Both the position numbers and the translations under genes were made by a program. DNA of 64,000 nt from assembly GCA_007751475.1 (NCBI GenBank), contig CP036434.1, positions 1,674,001 through 1,738,000 of the forward strand, in the 5' to 3' direction. This DNA is from Saltatorellus ferox (GTDB taxonomy: Bacteria; Planctomycetota; UBA1135; GCA-002686595). The notes beneath the pieces were generated by a model. The model was given only the letters and a program-made list of their open reading frames with translations, was not told the origin of the DNA and searched no databases. Within the stretch, counting starts at the first letter, position 1, and each line of letters opens with the position of its first letter. Positions 1 through 8,345 of this stretch are shown here, piece by piece.

Positions 1-581
1 CGGCGGGTGAGGGCGGCCTCGTCGCCACGCGTGATCCCGAGCTGGCGATGCGCGTGAGTCAGCTCCGCGATCACGGCTCGATCGCGAAGTACTACCACCA
101 CGAGATCGGCGTGAACGATCGAATGAGCGAGATCGAGGCGGCTTCGGTGGCGCTCAAGCTCCCGCTCCTCGACGAGGGCAACGGAAAGCGGCGCGCGGTG
201 GCGGCGCGCTACGCCCGTGGTCTCGCGGGCCTACCGCTGACGATCCCCGGCGTCGAAGAGGGGGGCGAGTCGGTGCATCACCTCTTTGTGATCCAGTGCG
301 CGGATCGCGATTCGCTGCGCGCGCACCTCGACTCGGTCGGCATCCAGACGGGCCTGCACTACCCGCTGCCGCTGCACCAGCAGCCCGCGCTCCAGTCCAT
401 CGTTCCCGCGGGCCTTTCCCTTCCGCACGCGGAGAACGCGGCGCAGAGCGTCCTGAGCCTCCCGATGTTCCCGGACATGACCCACGGCCAGATCGACACG
501 GTCTGCCGGGCGATCGCGACCTACTTCGCGGGTCGCCGGGAGGTGGCTAAGATGCCCGCTTCCAGCGCGATGGCGGCGTGA
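1..581 (+). CDS. DegT/DnrJ/EryC1-family aminotransferase, C-terminal part (5' end outside window)
   Basis: The reading frame is open from base 3, before the first ATG at 48, so this is the distal part of a longer gene. The opening residues (AGEGGLVATRDPELA) match the stretch that follows the PLP-binding lysine in this family, and RDHGS and NDRMSEIEAA follow in the expected order. Family members transfer an amino group to keto-sugars using PLP, usually for surface polysaccharides or secondary metabolites. The catalytic lysine would lie a few residues upstream of base 1, so it cannot be checked. The C-terminal part (SVHHLFVIQ, GIQTGLHYPLPLHQQPA) is typical and complete. The substrate cannot be inferred from what is visible. 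Confidence 0.88.
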   Translation, partial: AGEGGLVATRDPELAMRVSQLRDHGSIAKYYHHEIGVNDRMSEIEAASVALKLPLLDEGNGKRRAVAARYARGLAGLPLTIPGVEEGGESVHHLFVIQCADRDSLRAHLDSVGIQTGLHYPLPLHQQPALQSIVPAGLSLPHAENAAQSVLSLPMFPDMTHGQIDTVCRAIATYFAGRREVAKMPASSAMAA

Positions 582-585
582 GCGA

Positions 586-609
586 GGCGGGCCCCGGCGC
601 GGGCCCGCC
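586..609. terminator. GC hairpin between convergent genes
   Basis: A 9-bp perfect stem (586-594 pairing with 601-609) closes a 6-base loop just after the aminotransferase stop and before the end of the convergent beta-helix gene. No T-run follows, so it would be an atypical intrinsic terminator. Confidence 0.4.
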
Positions 610-652
610 GCTCGAGCGTCTCAAGGAGCCCGATGCTGCACGTGCCTTCGAG

Positions 653-2353
653 TCATCGGGGAAACGCCTCGCGGGGTCCAGCTTGGATGGCGCGGGAGAA
701 TTCACTCGTGGCCAGGCTGCCCAGTTCGGTGGCCGTAGCGCTGAACCAGTCGTCCTGGCGCGCACCAGGTAGCAGCGGGAGCATGAAGGTGGCTCGACCC
801 ATGGGGTCGGTCATGACGGTCACCTCCCCGAGGTAACGCTCTCCCTGGCCGTACCCTGTCGGGTCCACCTCGGTCGAGGAGAAGACCTCGACCCGGTATG
901 GGCGGTTTGGCTCGGAGCGCAGGACGCCTTTTGCGAACCAGGCTCCTCCGACCCGGCTGACGAAGGCCAGCCTCGGGAAGTTCTGGTATTCGTTCCCGCC
1001 TCCCGTGTCGGAGTCCAGGGAGTCATTGGGGGTCACGCCGTCGAGGAAGGCCAAGGGGCCGAGGTCGATGCCGAGGGCTCCATTGGAGTGGATCGAGTTG
1101 CCGGACACTTCCGTGGAGATGGCCGGGTAAGAGATCCCGACGCCGAAGGTTTCGGTGAACGCGATGGTGTTCCCCTCCCTGGGCGCTCTACCGCCGATGG
1201 TGATGTTGCGGCAGGCGTAGTTCCCCGTGCCGGAGTGGACCCGGATCCCGCTGTGCGTCAGGAGGGGGTTCAACCCGGAGGCGTCCGTGCCGATCTTGTT
1301 GCCTTGGATCGTGACACGGTCGTTGTGAGCCCCGATGGCGGCGAGAAGGATGGATAGCCCGGCGACCTGTCCAGCGTAGTGGTTGATCCCGACCTTCCGC
1401 GTGCCAGCGATGAGATTGCCGCGGATGATCGTATCCATCGAGTCCGACACCCAGATACCGAGTGGCCCATTGTTCGGTGCGACGGCAGCGCCGTCAGGGG
1501 TCACACCGATGTAGTTGCCCTCGATCACGGTGTCCTTTGCCCAGTCGATGTGAATCCCCTGGCCTTCTGGGACGCCTTCGGGACCGAAGGAGCCGAAGCC
1601 GGAGATCACGTTCCTCTCCTCCGGGGTGGGTCCTCCGATTCGCGTGCGTTCGGGGCGGGCACAGAACTCGGAGCCGGACAGCCAGATGTTCTCGAGCTTG
1701 TTACCGACGATCACGGTGTCGGTGGCATGGCACCCGATTCGGACGGTCCTGAGCACGTTGCCTTCTCCAGCGCCGGTGCCGCCGATGAGGGTGTCCGTGG
1801 GACCTCCGGGCACGGGCCAGCCGACCTCGACCGTGGAGGAGTTGCAACCAATGACTCGGTTGCCACTACCGCCGGTGATCTCGACCGCAGCACGGTTCCA
1901 AGCCGTACCGAGACCCTTCACCGTGCCATGGTTGCCGGAGAGGTACACGATGGGCAGCAGGTGGAAGTTGGTGTGAATCCCGAAGGCGCCGACCTCGGGC
2001 CCGTCCGGGTTGGTGTCGCCGGTAAAGGCCGTCTGGCTGCTGAAGTCCAGCGTCGTGTCGTCGTCGAGCACTTCGACGCCAAAGGTCTCGATCCTCAGAA
2101 CGGCCATGTTGGTCTGATGCCACCATTCGCTCTGGGGGATGGCGAACAGAACGGTTTGGGGACCTGGCGTGTTGTTGGTGGCGATCACCGCCTCCCTGAA
2201 CGAGACACGCCCGTCGGGGCCCGGGAGCTCAGCGAGTGTTCGGGGGCTGGGGAAATCCACAACGTCGAAGACGGTGTCCACCGTCGCTGTGCCCTGGGGG
2301 ATGGGAGCCGCGGGGAATGGACTTGTTGCGAGGAGAAGGAGGCTGAAGAGCAT
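653..2353 (-). CDS. Secreted right-handed beta-helix protein with CSLREA-like N-terminus
   Basis: A protein of 566 residues. The start at 2353 is preferred because it gives a clean signal peptide (MLFSLLLLATSPFPAAP); the open frame upstream is proline- and arginine-rich and looks non-coding. Residues about 48-60 (GRVSFREAVIATNN) resemble the CSLREA motif that heads many secreted beta-helix proteins. The middle has repeated turns with N/G-rich endings (VIEGNYIG, IIRGNLIAG, TIQGNKIG) typical of parallel beta-helix repeats. The C-terminus has the late module of these proteins (NSIHSNGALGIDLG, then SEPNRPYRVEVFSS and GYGQGERYLGEV). It is probably a cell-surface or exported adhesin or carbohydrate-binding protein; no catalytic residues could be assigned. 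Confidence 0.82.
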   Translation of the reverse strand: MLFSLLLLATSPFPAAPIPQGTATVDTVFDVVDFPSPRTLAELPGPDGRVSFREAVIATNNTPGPQTVLFAIPQSEWWHQTNMAVLRIETFGVEVLDDDTTLDFSSQTAFTGDTNPDGPEVGAFGIHTNFHLLPIVYLSGNHGTVKGLGTAWNRAAVEITGGSGNRVIGCNSSTVEVGWPVPGGPTDTLIGGTGAGEGNVLRTVRIGCHATDTVIVGNKLENIWLSGSEFCARPERTRIGGPTPEERNVISGFGSFGPEGVPEGQGIHIDWAKDTVIEGNYIGVTPDGAAVAPNNGPLGIWVSDSMDTIIRGNLIAGTRKVGINHYAGQVAGLSILLAAIGAHNDRVTIQGNKIGTDASGLNPLLTHSGIRVHSGTGNYACRNITIGGRAPREGNTIAFTETFGVGISYPAISTEVSGNSIHSNGALGIDLGPLAFLDGVTPNDSLDSDTGGGNEYQNFPRLAFVSRVGGAWFAKGVLRSEPNRPYRVEVFSSTEVDPTGYGQGERYLGEVTVMTDPMGRATFMLPLLPGARQDDWFSATATELGSLATSEFSRAIQAGPREAFPR

Positions 2354-2738
2354 TGGAATTCCGTCAGGTGGGAGTTCTGCGGGAGGGCTGAGAGGGCGAG
2401 GTGCACAGGGTAGCAGCAGCAGGGAAGGCAAGGTTCGTGCCACCGCGTGGAGCGGCCGTCATGGCGTCCCAGCGGCGTTTGCCTTTCTGGATTCTGGAAC
2501 CGAGCCAGCGATGCCGATTCGCGAACGGCCTGCGCGCCACGTTTCGGTGACCTGGATGGAGCTGCCAAGTGTTCGGCGGCAAGGCTCGTCGTCGAATCGG
2601 CTGGCGTGATCGTCGATGCGGTCTGTCTCCATCCCGACCATTGTGCTGCGGCGATCGGGCTCCTTGCTGAGTTCTGCCCTTCCCGGGGATCTGTCCTTCC
2701 GACCAGCACCACCGGTTGGCTTCACCACGACCTGCAGC

Positions 2739-2904
2739 TAGTGCCCTGAATCAGAAGTTCGTCGCATTAGTTTCAGTCTGTTTCGTTTCGTAGCAAGGCG
2801 TCCGAACCGCAGTGCGTAGCAGTAGTTCCGTCCAAGGTTCGGCAACGCAGCTACGGAGCGAAACAGGCGAAACTAATGCGACGAACTTCTGATTCAGGGC
2901 ACTA
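2739..2904. mobile_element. MITE-like element A: 36-bp perfect terminal inverted repeats bounded by CTAG
   Basis: Bases 2739-2774 are the exact reverse complement of 2869-2904, and the interior is also partly palindromic. Each end lies in CTAG (2738-2741 and 2902-2905), so the insertion could be at TA within CTAG. There is no coding capacity. A diverged copy lies at 10926-11092 in the opposite orientation. IS630/Tc1-type elements duplicate TA and can prefer CTAG, and some IS5-type elements use CTAG/YTAR, so a non-autonomous relative of either is plausible. That assignment is inference. Confidence 0.75.
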
Positions 2905-3085
2905 GCTTCCTCCCCGAGAATTCAGGCTGATCTTATTCCTTCGAGCAAAAGGGTCCACGCGCCGATCTACCGTGCCTCCCTGAGTCCAGAAGTGCAGCCG
3001 TCCATGGGGAAAGGCCGTCGAGGCTACATGGGCATTCCAATCCCTGACTCCGCCGGTGGAAAGCGGGTCGGCCCTGGAGAGGAAG

Positions 3086-3124
3086 AACGTGGCGGCTTTG
3101 GGTCGGGTTCGGTACCGCCAGGTT
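3086..3124. repeat. Left arm of a 39-bp inverted repeat flanking the next gene
   Basis: Bases 3086-3124 match the reverse complement of 4443-4481 at 38 of 39 positions. The only gene between the arms is the lipocalin-like gene at 3332-4417. The core reads GGCGGCTTTGGGTCGGG and runs into the KpnI-like palindrome CGGTACCG. Confidence 0.8.
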
Positions 3125-3150
3125 CGGTACCGCCAGGTTCGGTACCGCCA
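3106..3150. repeat. Three perfect tandem copies of a 15-bp unit (GGTTCGGTACCGCCA)
   Basis: The units occupy 3106-3120, 3121-3135 and 3136-3150 without a mismatch. Each carries the palindrome CGGTACCG. A single inverted copy is present at 4447-4461. Such an array can vary in copy number by slippage. It lies about 180 bp upstream of the start at 3332, so a regulatory role is possible but not shown. Confidence 0.85.
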
Positions 3151-3331
3151 CGATTCGGGGAAGAAGATTCGAAGGGAATCACGGATTGGATGGTGCAGAG
3201 GTCGGTGGGCCCACGCCAAGACCCACGAAACCCGTTTGGATGCTGTCGTCCATCGGACGCACGAGGACGGCGTCGCCGTTCCAGACGCATTCGTCCAACC
3301 CACCCGAGCCTTCGAAGGCTCTCTTGATCCC

Positions 3332-4417
3332 ATGATGTTCCGTCATCTCGCCCTCGTGGGCCTTCCCCTCGCACTTTCCAGCATCGGTCTCGCTACGGCC
3401 TCCGGCTCCCCCTCGACCCCGCAAGCGGAGGAGCCACGGCCCCACGCAGCGGACTTCGAGCGCTTCGAACAGTGGCTCGGCCACTGGGAAGGGACCTGCG
3501 TGGGTCACAACCGGGACGGCACGACCAACACCTATCCCGTCAGGTCACAGGTCCGCCGTACCCACGGCGGGACCGCGATCGGCTACCAGGCCCAGTTCCA
3601 GGGCGAAGACGGTGGCTATTCGAACCTGACCCACGCCTTCATCGGAGTCGACGATGAGACCGAGGAGCTGACTTTCATTCGTGTCGGCGGCCAGGCCCGC
3701 CGTGTGAACCGGCACACCGGCCTGTGGCTGGACGACCACACCTGGATGATGTCGTCCACGGGCCGCAGCGAAGAGGGCATCGCGTCCTGGCGGATCATCC
3801 GCACGTTCGAGGACGGGCGCACTCGCCTGACAGCGGAGGTGGCGGAGGGTAGCGAGCCCTTCTGGACGAGGTGGACCTTCGAAGAGTCCAGGATCGACGG
3901 GTTCGAATTCGCGGAGCCGGGGGCATCGAACGAAGAGAAGGACCAGGTGCCGGAGGAGATAACCCGACTGGCGCCCTTCATGGGAGCCTTCACGTTCGAA
4001 GGGGCCAGCCCGAGCCAGGACTTCCCCGGTAAGGTCTATCCGTTCACTGGCCGTATTCAGGAGCAAATGCTGCCAGGGACCCAGGTGACCCACGGCACCT
4101 GGGAGGTGGACGCCCATGCCAACAGTGAGGCCACGGCCGGGGACTGGTTCCGCTTCTGGGATACCTCGAGAAACTGCTACCACTCCGTGGGAGTCTCGAA
4201 CGAAGGTCGGATCGTAACGAAGTTCGGATCGATCAACGAAGACGGTGCCCTGGTGACGTTCCAGACGCGGTATCGATCGGATGCCCAGGGTGTGCGACGC
4301 AGCATTCACACCCCCGCCGAGGACGGCACGCTGCACATCCTGAGGGAGGGCCTCGAAGCGAATGGCCACGAGGGAGTCGTGTGGTTCTGCACCAGCACCC
4401 CCATGTCACGGCAATGA
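3332..4417 (+). CDS. Secreted protein with two lipocalin-like (DUF1579-type) halves
   Basis: The ATG at 3332 (immediately followed by a second ATG at 3335) starts a good signal peptide (MMFRHLALVGLPLALSS). The open frame extends upstream through the tandem repeat, but that part is not protein-like. The mature protein has a first beta-rich half opening with FEQWLGHWEGTC, a motif seen at the start of small lipocalin-like barrels such as DUF1579. The second half opens with LAPFMGAFTFEG and has a matching rhythm of short strands. About 361 residues. Ligand unknown. The gene stands alone between the arms of the inverted repeat at 3086-3124 and 4443-4481. Confidence 0.72.
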   Translation: MMFRHLALVGLPLALSSIGLATASGSPSTPQAEEPRPHAADFERFEQWLGHWEGTCVGHNRDGTTNTYPVRSQVRRTHGGTAIGYQAQFQGEDGGYSNLTHAFIGVDDETEELTFIRVGGQARRVNRHTGLWLDDHTWMMSSTGRSEEGIASWRIIRTFEDGRTRLTAEVAEGSEPFWTRWTFEESRIDGFEFAEPGASNEEKDQVPEEITRLAPFMGAFTFEGASPSQDFPGKVYPFTGRIQEQMLPGTQVTHGTWEVDAHANSEATAGDWFRFWDTSRNCYHSVGVSNEGRIVTKFGSINEDGALVTFQTRYRSDAQGVRRSIHTPAEDGTLHILREGLEANGHEGVVWFCTSTPMSRQ

Positions 4418-4442
4418 GAATCGGCTCGGCCGACCGTCGGGA

Positions 4443-4481
4443 AACCTGGCGGTACCGAACCCGACCCAAATCCGCCACGTT
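4443..4481. repeat. Right arm of the 39-bp inverted repeat
   Basis: Reverse complement of 3086-3124 with one mismatch, lying 25 bases after the stop of the enclosed gene. Confidence 0.8.
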
Positions 4482-4514
4482 TCCGAACGCCCTTGGGCCG
4501 GCTCGGGGAAGGGA

Positions 4515-4539
4515 GCGGCTTTGGGCCGGGTTTCTTACC
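4515..4539. repeat. Degenerate third copy of the repeat core
   Basis: GCGGCTTTGGGCCGGGTTTC resembles the core GGCGGCTTTGGGTCGGGTTC of the left arm, in the same orientation. It suggests a small family of dispersed repeats at this locus. Confidence 0.5.
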
Positions 4540-4778
4540 AAGAGGGTGGGGTAGCGGAGCCGGGGTGGATGCGACTTCGCGACGGGCTCGAGAGAAAGTC
4601 ACCGCCACCGCGTCCCCAACGGTTCCCAGGGAGAGAGTCACCACGAAGCCGTTCCATCCGCTGGCGGGGGCGTCCCGGGTTGAGCCCTGGGGCACCGGTG
4701 GCCCCGTCCCGCCCGCCAGTCCCTCCTGGCCATTGGCTAGAGTGCGGCCCGCCCGTGCCCCGTCACTCGACAGCCAAG

Positions 4779-7700
4779 ATGATCGACTCTGCCTTCCCTC
4801 TCTTCCTCTCTCTCGCCGTCTCGGCGATCTCGACGGCCGGAGCCACCGCCCAGGTCGGGTTCGTGGACCGGACCAACCTTCTCCAGAACACCGGCGTTCG
4901 CAGCGGCTTCGTCATGGGGGTGGCGGACATGAACGGCGACGGCCGCGATGACATCGTGCGCCTCGATATCGGCCGCATACTCCGGGTCGAGTACCAGGGA
5001 ACTCCCGGAGGATCCTTCGGGACCCACGTACACGGGAGCGTCTCTTCGTCGCGCCAGTGGGGCCTCTGCATTGCCGATGTGGACCACAACGGCGCTCGCG
5101 ACATCTTCACGGGCGGCTACTACGACGGCGCGGAGGTTCACTTCGCCAACGCCAGCGGCACCGCCTATTCGTCCACGCCCCTGCCGGGACCGACGCTGTT
5201 CGTTCAGACCGCCAACTTCGCGGACATCGACGGCGATGGCTGGCTCGACATCTTCGCCTGTCACGACGACGCCGAGAGCCACAAGTACCGCAATAACGGA
5301 CAGGGCGGCTTCGACTTCGCGCCGGGGATGATGGACGCGAGCACGACCCCCGCCAGCGACAACTCCGGCAACTACGGGTCCTTGTTTACCGACTACGACG
5401 GTGATGGCGATGTCGACCTCTACATCTCGAAGTGCCGCATCGGGGTGAACTCCTCCACGGATCCGCGGCGCATCAACAAGCTCCTCCGAAACGACGGCGA
5501 TACCTGGACCGAGGTCGGCGGAGTCTCCGGGCTCGACTTCGGCCAGCAGTCCTGGGCGGCTGACTTCGGCGACCTCGACGGGGACGGCGACATGGATGCC
5601 TTCATCGTCAACCACTACGAACCGTCTGTCCTGATGCGCAACAATGGCGACGGGACGTTCACGGATGTCACGGCTGCCTCGGGGCTCGCTCCCCACCTCG
5701 ACATGGTCGGGATTCAGGTGGCTTTCCGCGACTTCGACAACGACGGGAACCTCGACCTGTTGATTGCCGGAGACGCCCAGCGCTTGTTCCTGGGTGACGG
5801 GGCCCTCGGGTTCACGCTCGCGGCAAACCCTTTCACCGGTCCAACGATGGAGTCGTTCGCGCTCGGTGACCTGAACCACGACGGATTCATCGACGTGTAC
5901 GCGGGCTACGCTCGCATCATCAACACGCCGAGCACGATTCCGGACCGCCTGCTTCTCAACACCGCGAACTCGAACAACTGGCTTCAGGTCGGGCTCGTCG
6001 GTACCACGAGCAACCTCGACGGTGTCGGCGCGCGCATTGAACTCACCGCCGACGATAGGCTCCAGGTGCGAGAGGTACGCTCAGGCGAGAGCTACGGCAT
6101 CTCGCACTCGCTCACGAGCGGCTTTGGTCTGGGCGCCGCTGGTTTTGTGGAAAGCCTGCGCGTGATCTGGCCCTCGGGTGTCGTCGACGAGCTGCGCAAT
6201 GTGAACGTCAACCAGCGCCTCGAGCTCGTGGAGGGATCGACAGGCGTACGGAACCTGAGCGTCGCGCTGATCGGGGACGAGTTCAACGATGCGGAGGAGA
6301 GCGACCAGGGCGTCGTCTGGCGCAGGAATCGCGACCTCGAACTCGTGGAAGACGGCGCTCGCGGCGACCAGGTCGTCGGCATGCGCTACGCCCTCGACGT
6401 CCCGCCGGACGTGACGATCGTCGACGCATGGATTCAGTTCACCGCGGAGGGGCGCGACTTCGATGAGGCCAACCTCTTGATCTCGGCGGAAGCCTCCGAC
6501 GACGCGGCCCTGATCAAGAGCTTCCCGTTCAACCTCTCGCTGCGTCCGCGGACGATGGCTTCGGTGGCGTGGTCGCCGCCTTCTTGGACCTTGATCGGCC
6601 GCAGGAGCTCCATCGAGCGTACGTCGTCGTTGCGGGCGGTCATTCAGGAGGTCATCGATCGCGATGGGTGGAACGCGGGGAACCATGTGCTCCTGCTGGT
6701 GACAGGCACGGGTCGACGCTCGGCTTATTCGAGCGATGCTGGCCTCGCACTCGTGGGAGGCGGCGCTGGCACCCACCCGAACGCTCCGACGCTGCACGTG
6801 CTCTACTCGGACCGCCATGTGGCGACGAGCGCCGTGCGCAGCGCGCTGGCCGATGGAGAGGAACGCGAGTCCGGCTATGTGACGCTTTCGAGCCCCGATC
6901 TGGAGCTTGTCGATGACGGTTCGAACCTCGGTCAGGTCGTGGCGCTTCGCTTCGAAGACGTGGCCGTTCCGCCGGGGGCAACCATCGACCGCGCGTACTT
7001 GCAATTCACGGTTGACGAGATCGGCCTCGGGACGTGTGCGCTCAGCGTGGCCGCCGAAGCCAGTGGAAGTCCCGCGACCCTGGGTGAGGTGAGCCAGAAT
7101 TTCACGGCGCGCGCGCAGACAGCGGCGACCGTGGAGTGGCCTGTCTTGCCCTGGGAGCGCGTGGGTGATGCGGAGTTTGCCCAGCGCTCTCCGGACCTCA
7201 GCCCGATCCTCCAGGAACTCGTTGGCCGATCCGACTGGAGCTTCAACACGGACGCGGTCTTCCTGCTTTCCGGGCAGGGAACCCGTACGGCGGAAGCATT
7301 CGAGGGCGGAGCGGCGCGCAGTCCGCGCCTCGTGGTCGAGTTCTCGGTGGGGGGAGGCAACAGCGCTCCCTACGTGGACGCCGGCGAGGACATCGTCCTG
7401 AGTGGAACGAACAGCGCGCAACTGGCGGCGACCTATTTCGACGACCAGCGCGGCGCAGATGTGTTGTGGAGCAAGGTCTCCGGTCCTGGTGCGGTCACGT
7501 TCGCCGACGCCACCGTGGCCAGCCCGACGGCGGTCTTCGGGACGGCGGGCACGTACACTCTCCGCCTGACGGTCGACGACGGTACTTTCACGGGCACTGA
7601 CGATGTGACCGTGACCGTGGGCGGCGTTGGCACCACGATCCTCCTGGCGATCTCCGGGAGTGCGGACGACGCCGAGGAGAGCGACGTGGGCAGCGTATGG

Positions 7701-8162
7701 CGAAGCAACGACGACCTCGAGCTCGTGGCCGACGGCACCCGTGGCCATCAGACGGTCGGTCTGCGCTTCACGGGACTTGGCGTTCCCCAGGGAGCGACGA
7801 TCACGTCGGCGACGATCCAGTTCACGGCGGACGAAACGACGACCGAGCCGACCTCGCTGGTGCTGCGTGCCCAGGCGTCCGGAGACGCGCCGGGCATCAC
7901 AGGTGGGACGGGCAGCATCAGCTCGCGGCAGCTCGGTGCGGCGTCGGTGACCTGGCAACCCGCAGGGTGGGGCGCTGGTATCGCCGGACCGGATCAGCGC
8001 ACGCCGAACCTGGCCGCGCTTCTTCAGGAGGTCGTGTCCCGTCCCGACTGGACGTCGGGCCAGGCGGTGCTCTTTGTGATCACCGGTACGGGCCAGCGAG
8101 TCGCACGCTCCATCGACGGGGATCCGACCGGAGCCGCGGTCCTGAGTGTGACGTACCAGTAA
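4779..8162 (+). CDS. Large secreted FG-GAP/VCBS protein with ASPIC/UnbV domain, PKD domain and three repeated surface modules
   Basis: A protein of 1127 residues from the ATG at 4779, which gives a signal peptide (MIDSAFPLFLSLAVSAIST). Residues about 30-395 contain FG-GAP/VCBS repeats with Ca-binding-like DxDGDGxxD loops. Residues 400-487 form an ASPIC/UnbV domain (NNWLQVGLVG, RVIWPSGVVDELRNV). Then come two copies of a ~170-residue module (about 490-680 and 681-855), a PKD-like domain (about 862-947) and a third module copy (950-1127). The module signature is DAEES followed by DLELV, then PxGATI and IQFTADE. The whole is a calcium-stabilised, multi-domain cell-surface protein, likely adhesive or carbohydrate-binding. 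No enzyme domain is visible. Confidence 0.85.
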   Translation: MIDSAFPLFLSLAVSAISTAGATAQVGFVDRTNLLQNTGVRSGFVMGVADMNGDGRDDIVRLDIGRILRVEYQGTPGGSFGTHVHGSVSSSRQWGLCIADVDHNGARDIFTGGYYDGAEVHFANASGTAYSSTPLPGPTLFVQTANFADIDGDGWLDIFACHDDAESHKYRNNGQGGFDFAPGMMDASTTPASDNSGNYGSLFTDYDGDGDVDLYISKCRIGVNSSTDPRRINKLLRNDGDTWTEVGGVSGLDFGQQSWAADFGDLDGDGDMDAFIVNHYEPSVLMRNNGDGTFTDVTAASGLAPHLDMVGIQVAFRDFDNDGNLDLLIAGDAQRLFLGDGALGFTLAANPFTGPTMESFALGDLNHDGFIDVYAGYARIINTPSTIPDRLLLNTANSNNWLQVGLVGTTSNLDGVGARIELTADDRLQVREVRSGESYGISHSLTSGFGLGAAGFVESLRVIWPSGVVDELRNVNVNQRLELVEGSTGVRNLSVALIGDEFNDAEESDQGVVWRRNRDLELVEDGARGDQVVGMRYALDVPPDVTIVDAWIQFTAEGRDFDEANLLISAEASDDAALIKSFPFNLSLRPRTMASVAWSPPSWTLIGRRSSIERTSSLRAVIQEVIDRDGWNAGNHVLLLVTGTGRRSAYSSDAGLALVGGGAGTHPNAPTLHVLYSDRHVATSAVRSALADGEERESGYVTLSSPDLELVDDGSNLGQVVALRFEDVAVPPGATIDRAYLQFTVDEIGLGTCALSVAAEASGSPATLGEVSQNFTARAQTAATVEWPVLPWERVGDAEFAQRSPDLSPILQELVGRSDWSFNTDAVFLLSGQGTRTAEAFEGGAARSPRLVVEFSVGGGNSAPYVDAGEDIVLSGTNSAQLAATYFDDQRGADVLWSKVSGPGAVTFADATVASPTAVFGTAGTYTLRLTVDDGTFTGTDDVTVTVGGVGTTILLAISGSADDAEESDVGSVWRSNDDLELVADGTRGHQTVGLRFTGLGVPQGATITSATIQFTADETTTEPTSLVLRAQASGDAPGITGGTGSISSRQLGAASVTWQPAGWGAGIAGPDQRTPNLAALLQEVVSRPDWTSGQAVLFVITGTGQRVARSIDGDPTGAAVLSVTYQ

Positions 8163-8345
8163 GCGGAGCGTCTTGTCGCGGCCAGCGCGGCAGGGTCGTC
8201 CGGGCGTCGATCTCCTTCCGTGGTCACCTCCGAGAGTCTCTCCTGCTGGCGGCGACCGGGCTCGAAAGCGGACCAGAACCGGATCGTGTCCCGATGCGCA
8301 CCCATCGGGGAGGGGACGGCCCGGTCGCCGCCAACGAATCATGGA

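Larger units (their letters stand above)
2354..3331. other. Long intergenic region with a MITE-like element and tandem repeats
   Basis: About 980 bases separate the divergent beta-helix gene and the lipocalin-like gene. Open frames here are short and overlap on both strands, and one of them only arises from the 15-bp tandem repeat (it reads WRYRT repeatedly), so I see no credible gene. The region holds the inverted-repeat element at 2739-2904 and the repeat block at 3086-3150. Confidence 0.7.
4418..4778. other. Intergenic region with right repeat arm
   Basis: This 361-base stretch holds the right arm of the inverted repeat (4443-4481) and a third, degenerate copy of its core in direct orientation at 4515-4539. 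The rest is GC-rich and shows no gene. It is the likely 5' region of the next gene. Confidence 0.6.

Noticed and set aside
2902..3333. A 143-residue minus-strand protein with WRYRT repeats.
   Set aside because: It is a by-product of the 15-bp tandem repeat and overlaps the promoter region; composition is not protein-like.
6081..8342. A 753-residue minus-strand open frame.
   Set aside because: It is antisense to the FG-GAP/ASPIC gene and is rich in R, A, D and V as expected of a shadow frame in GC-rich DNA; no domain is recognisable.
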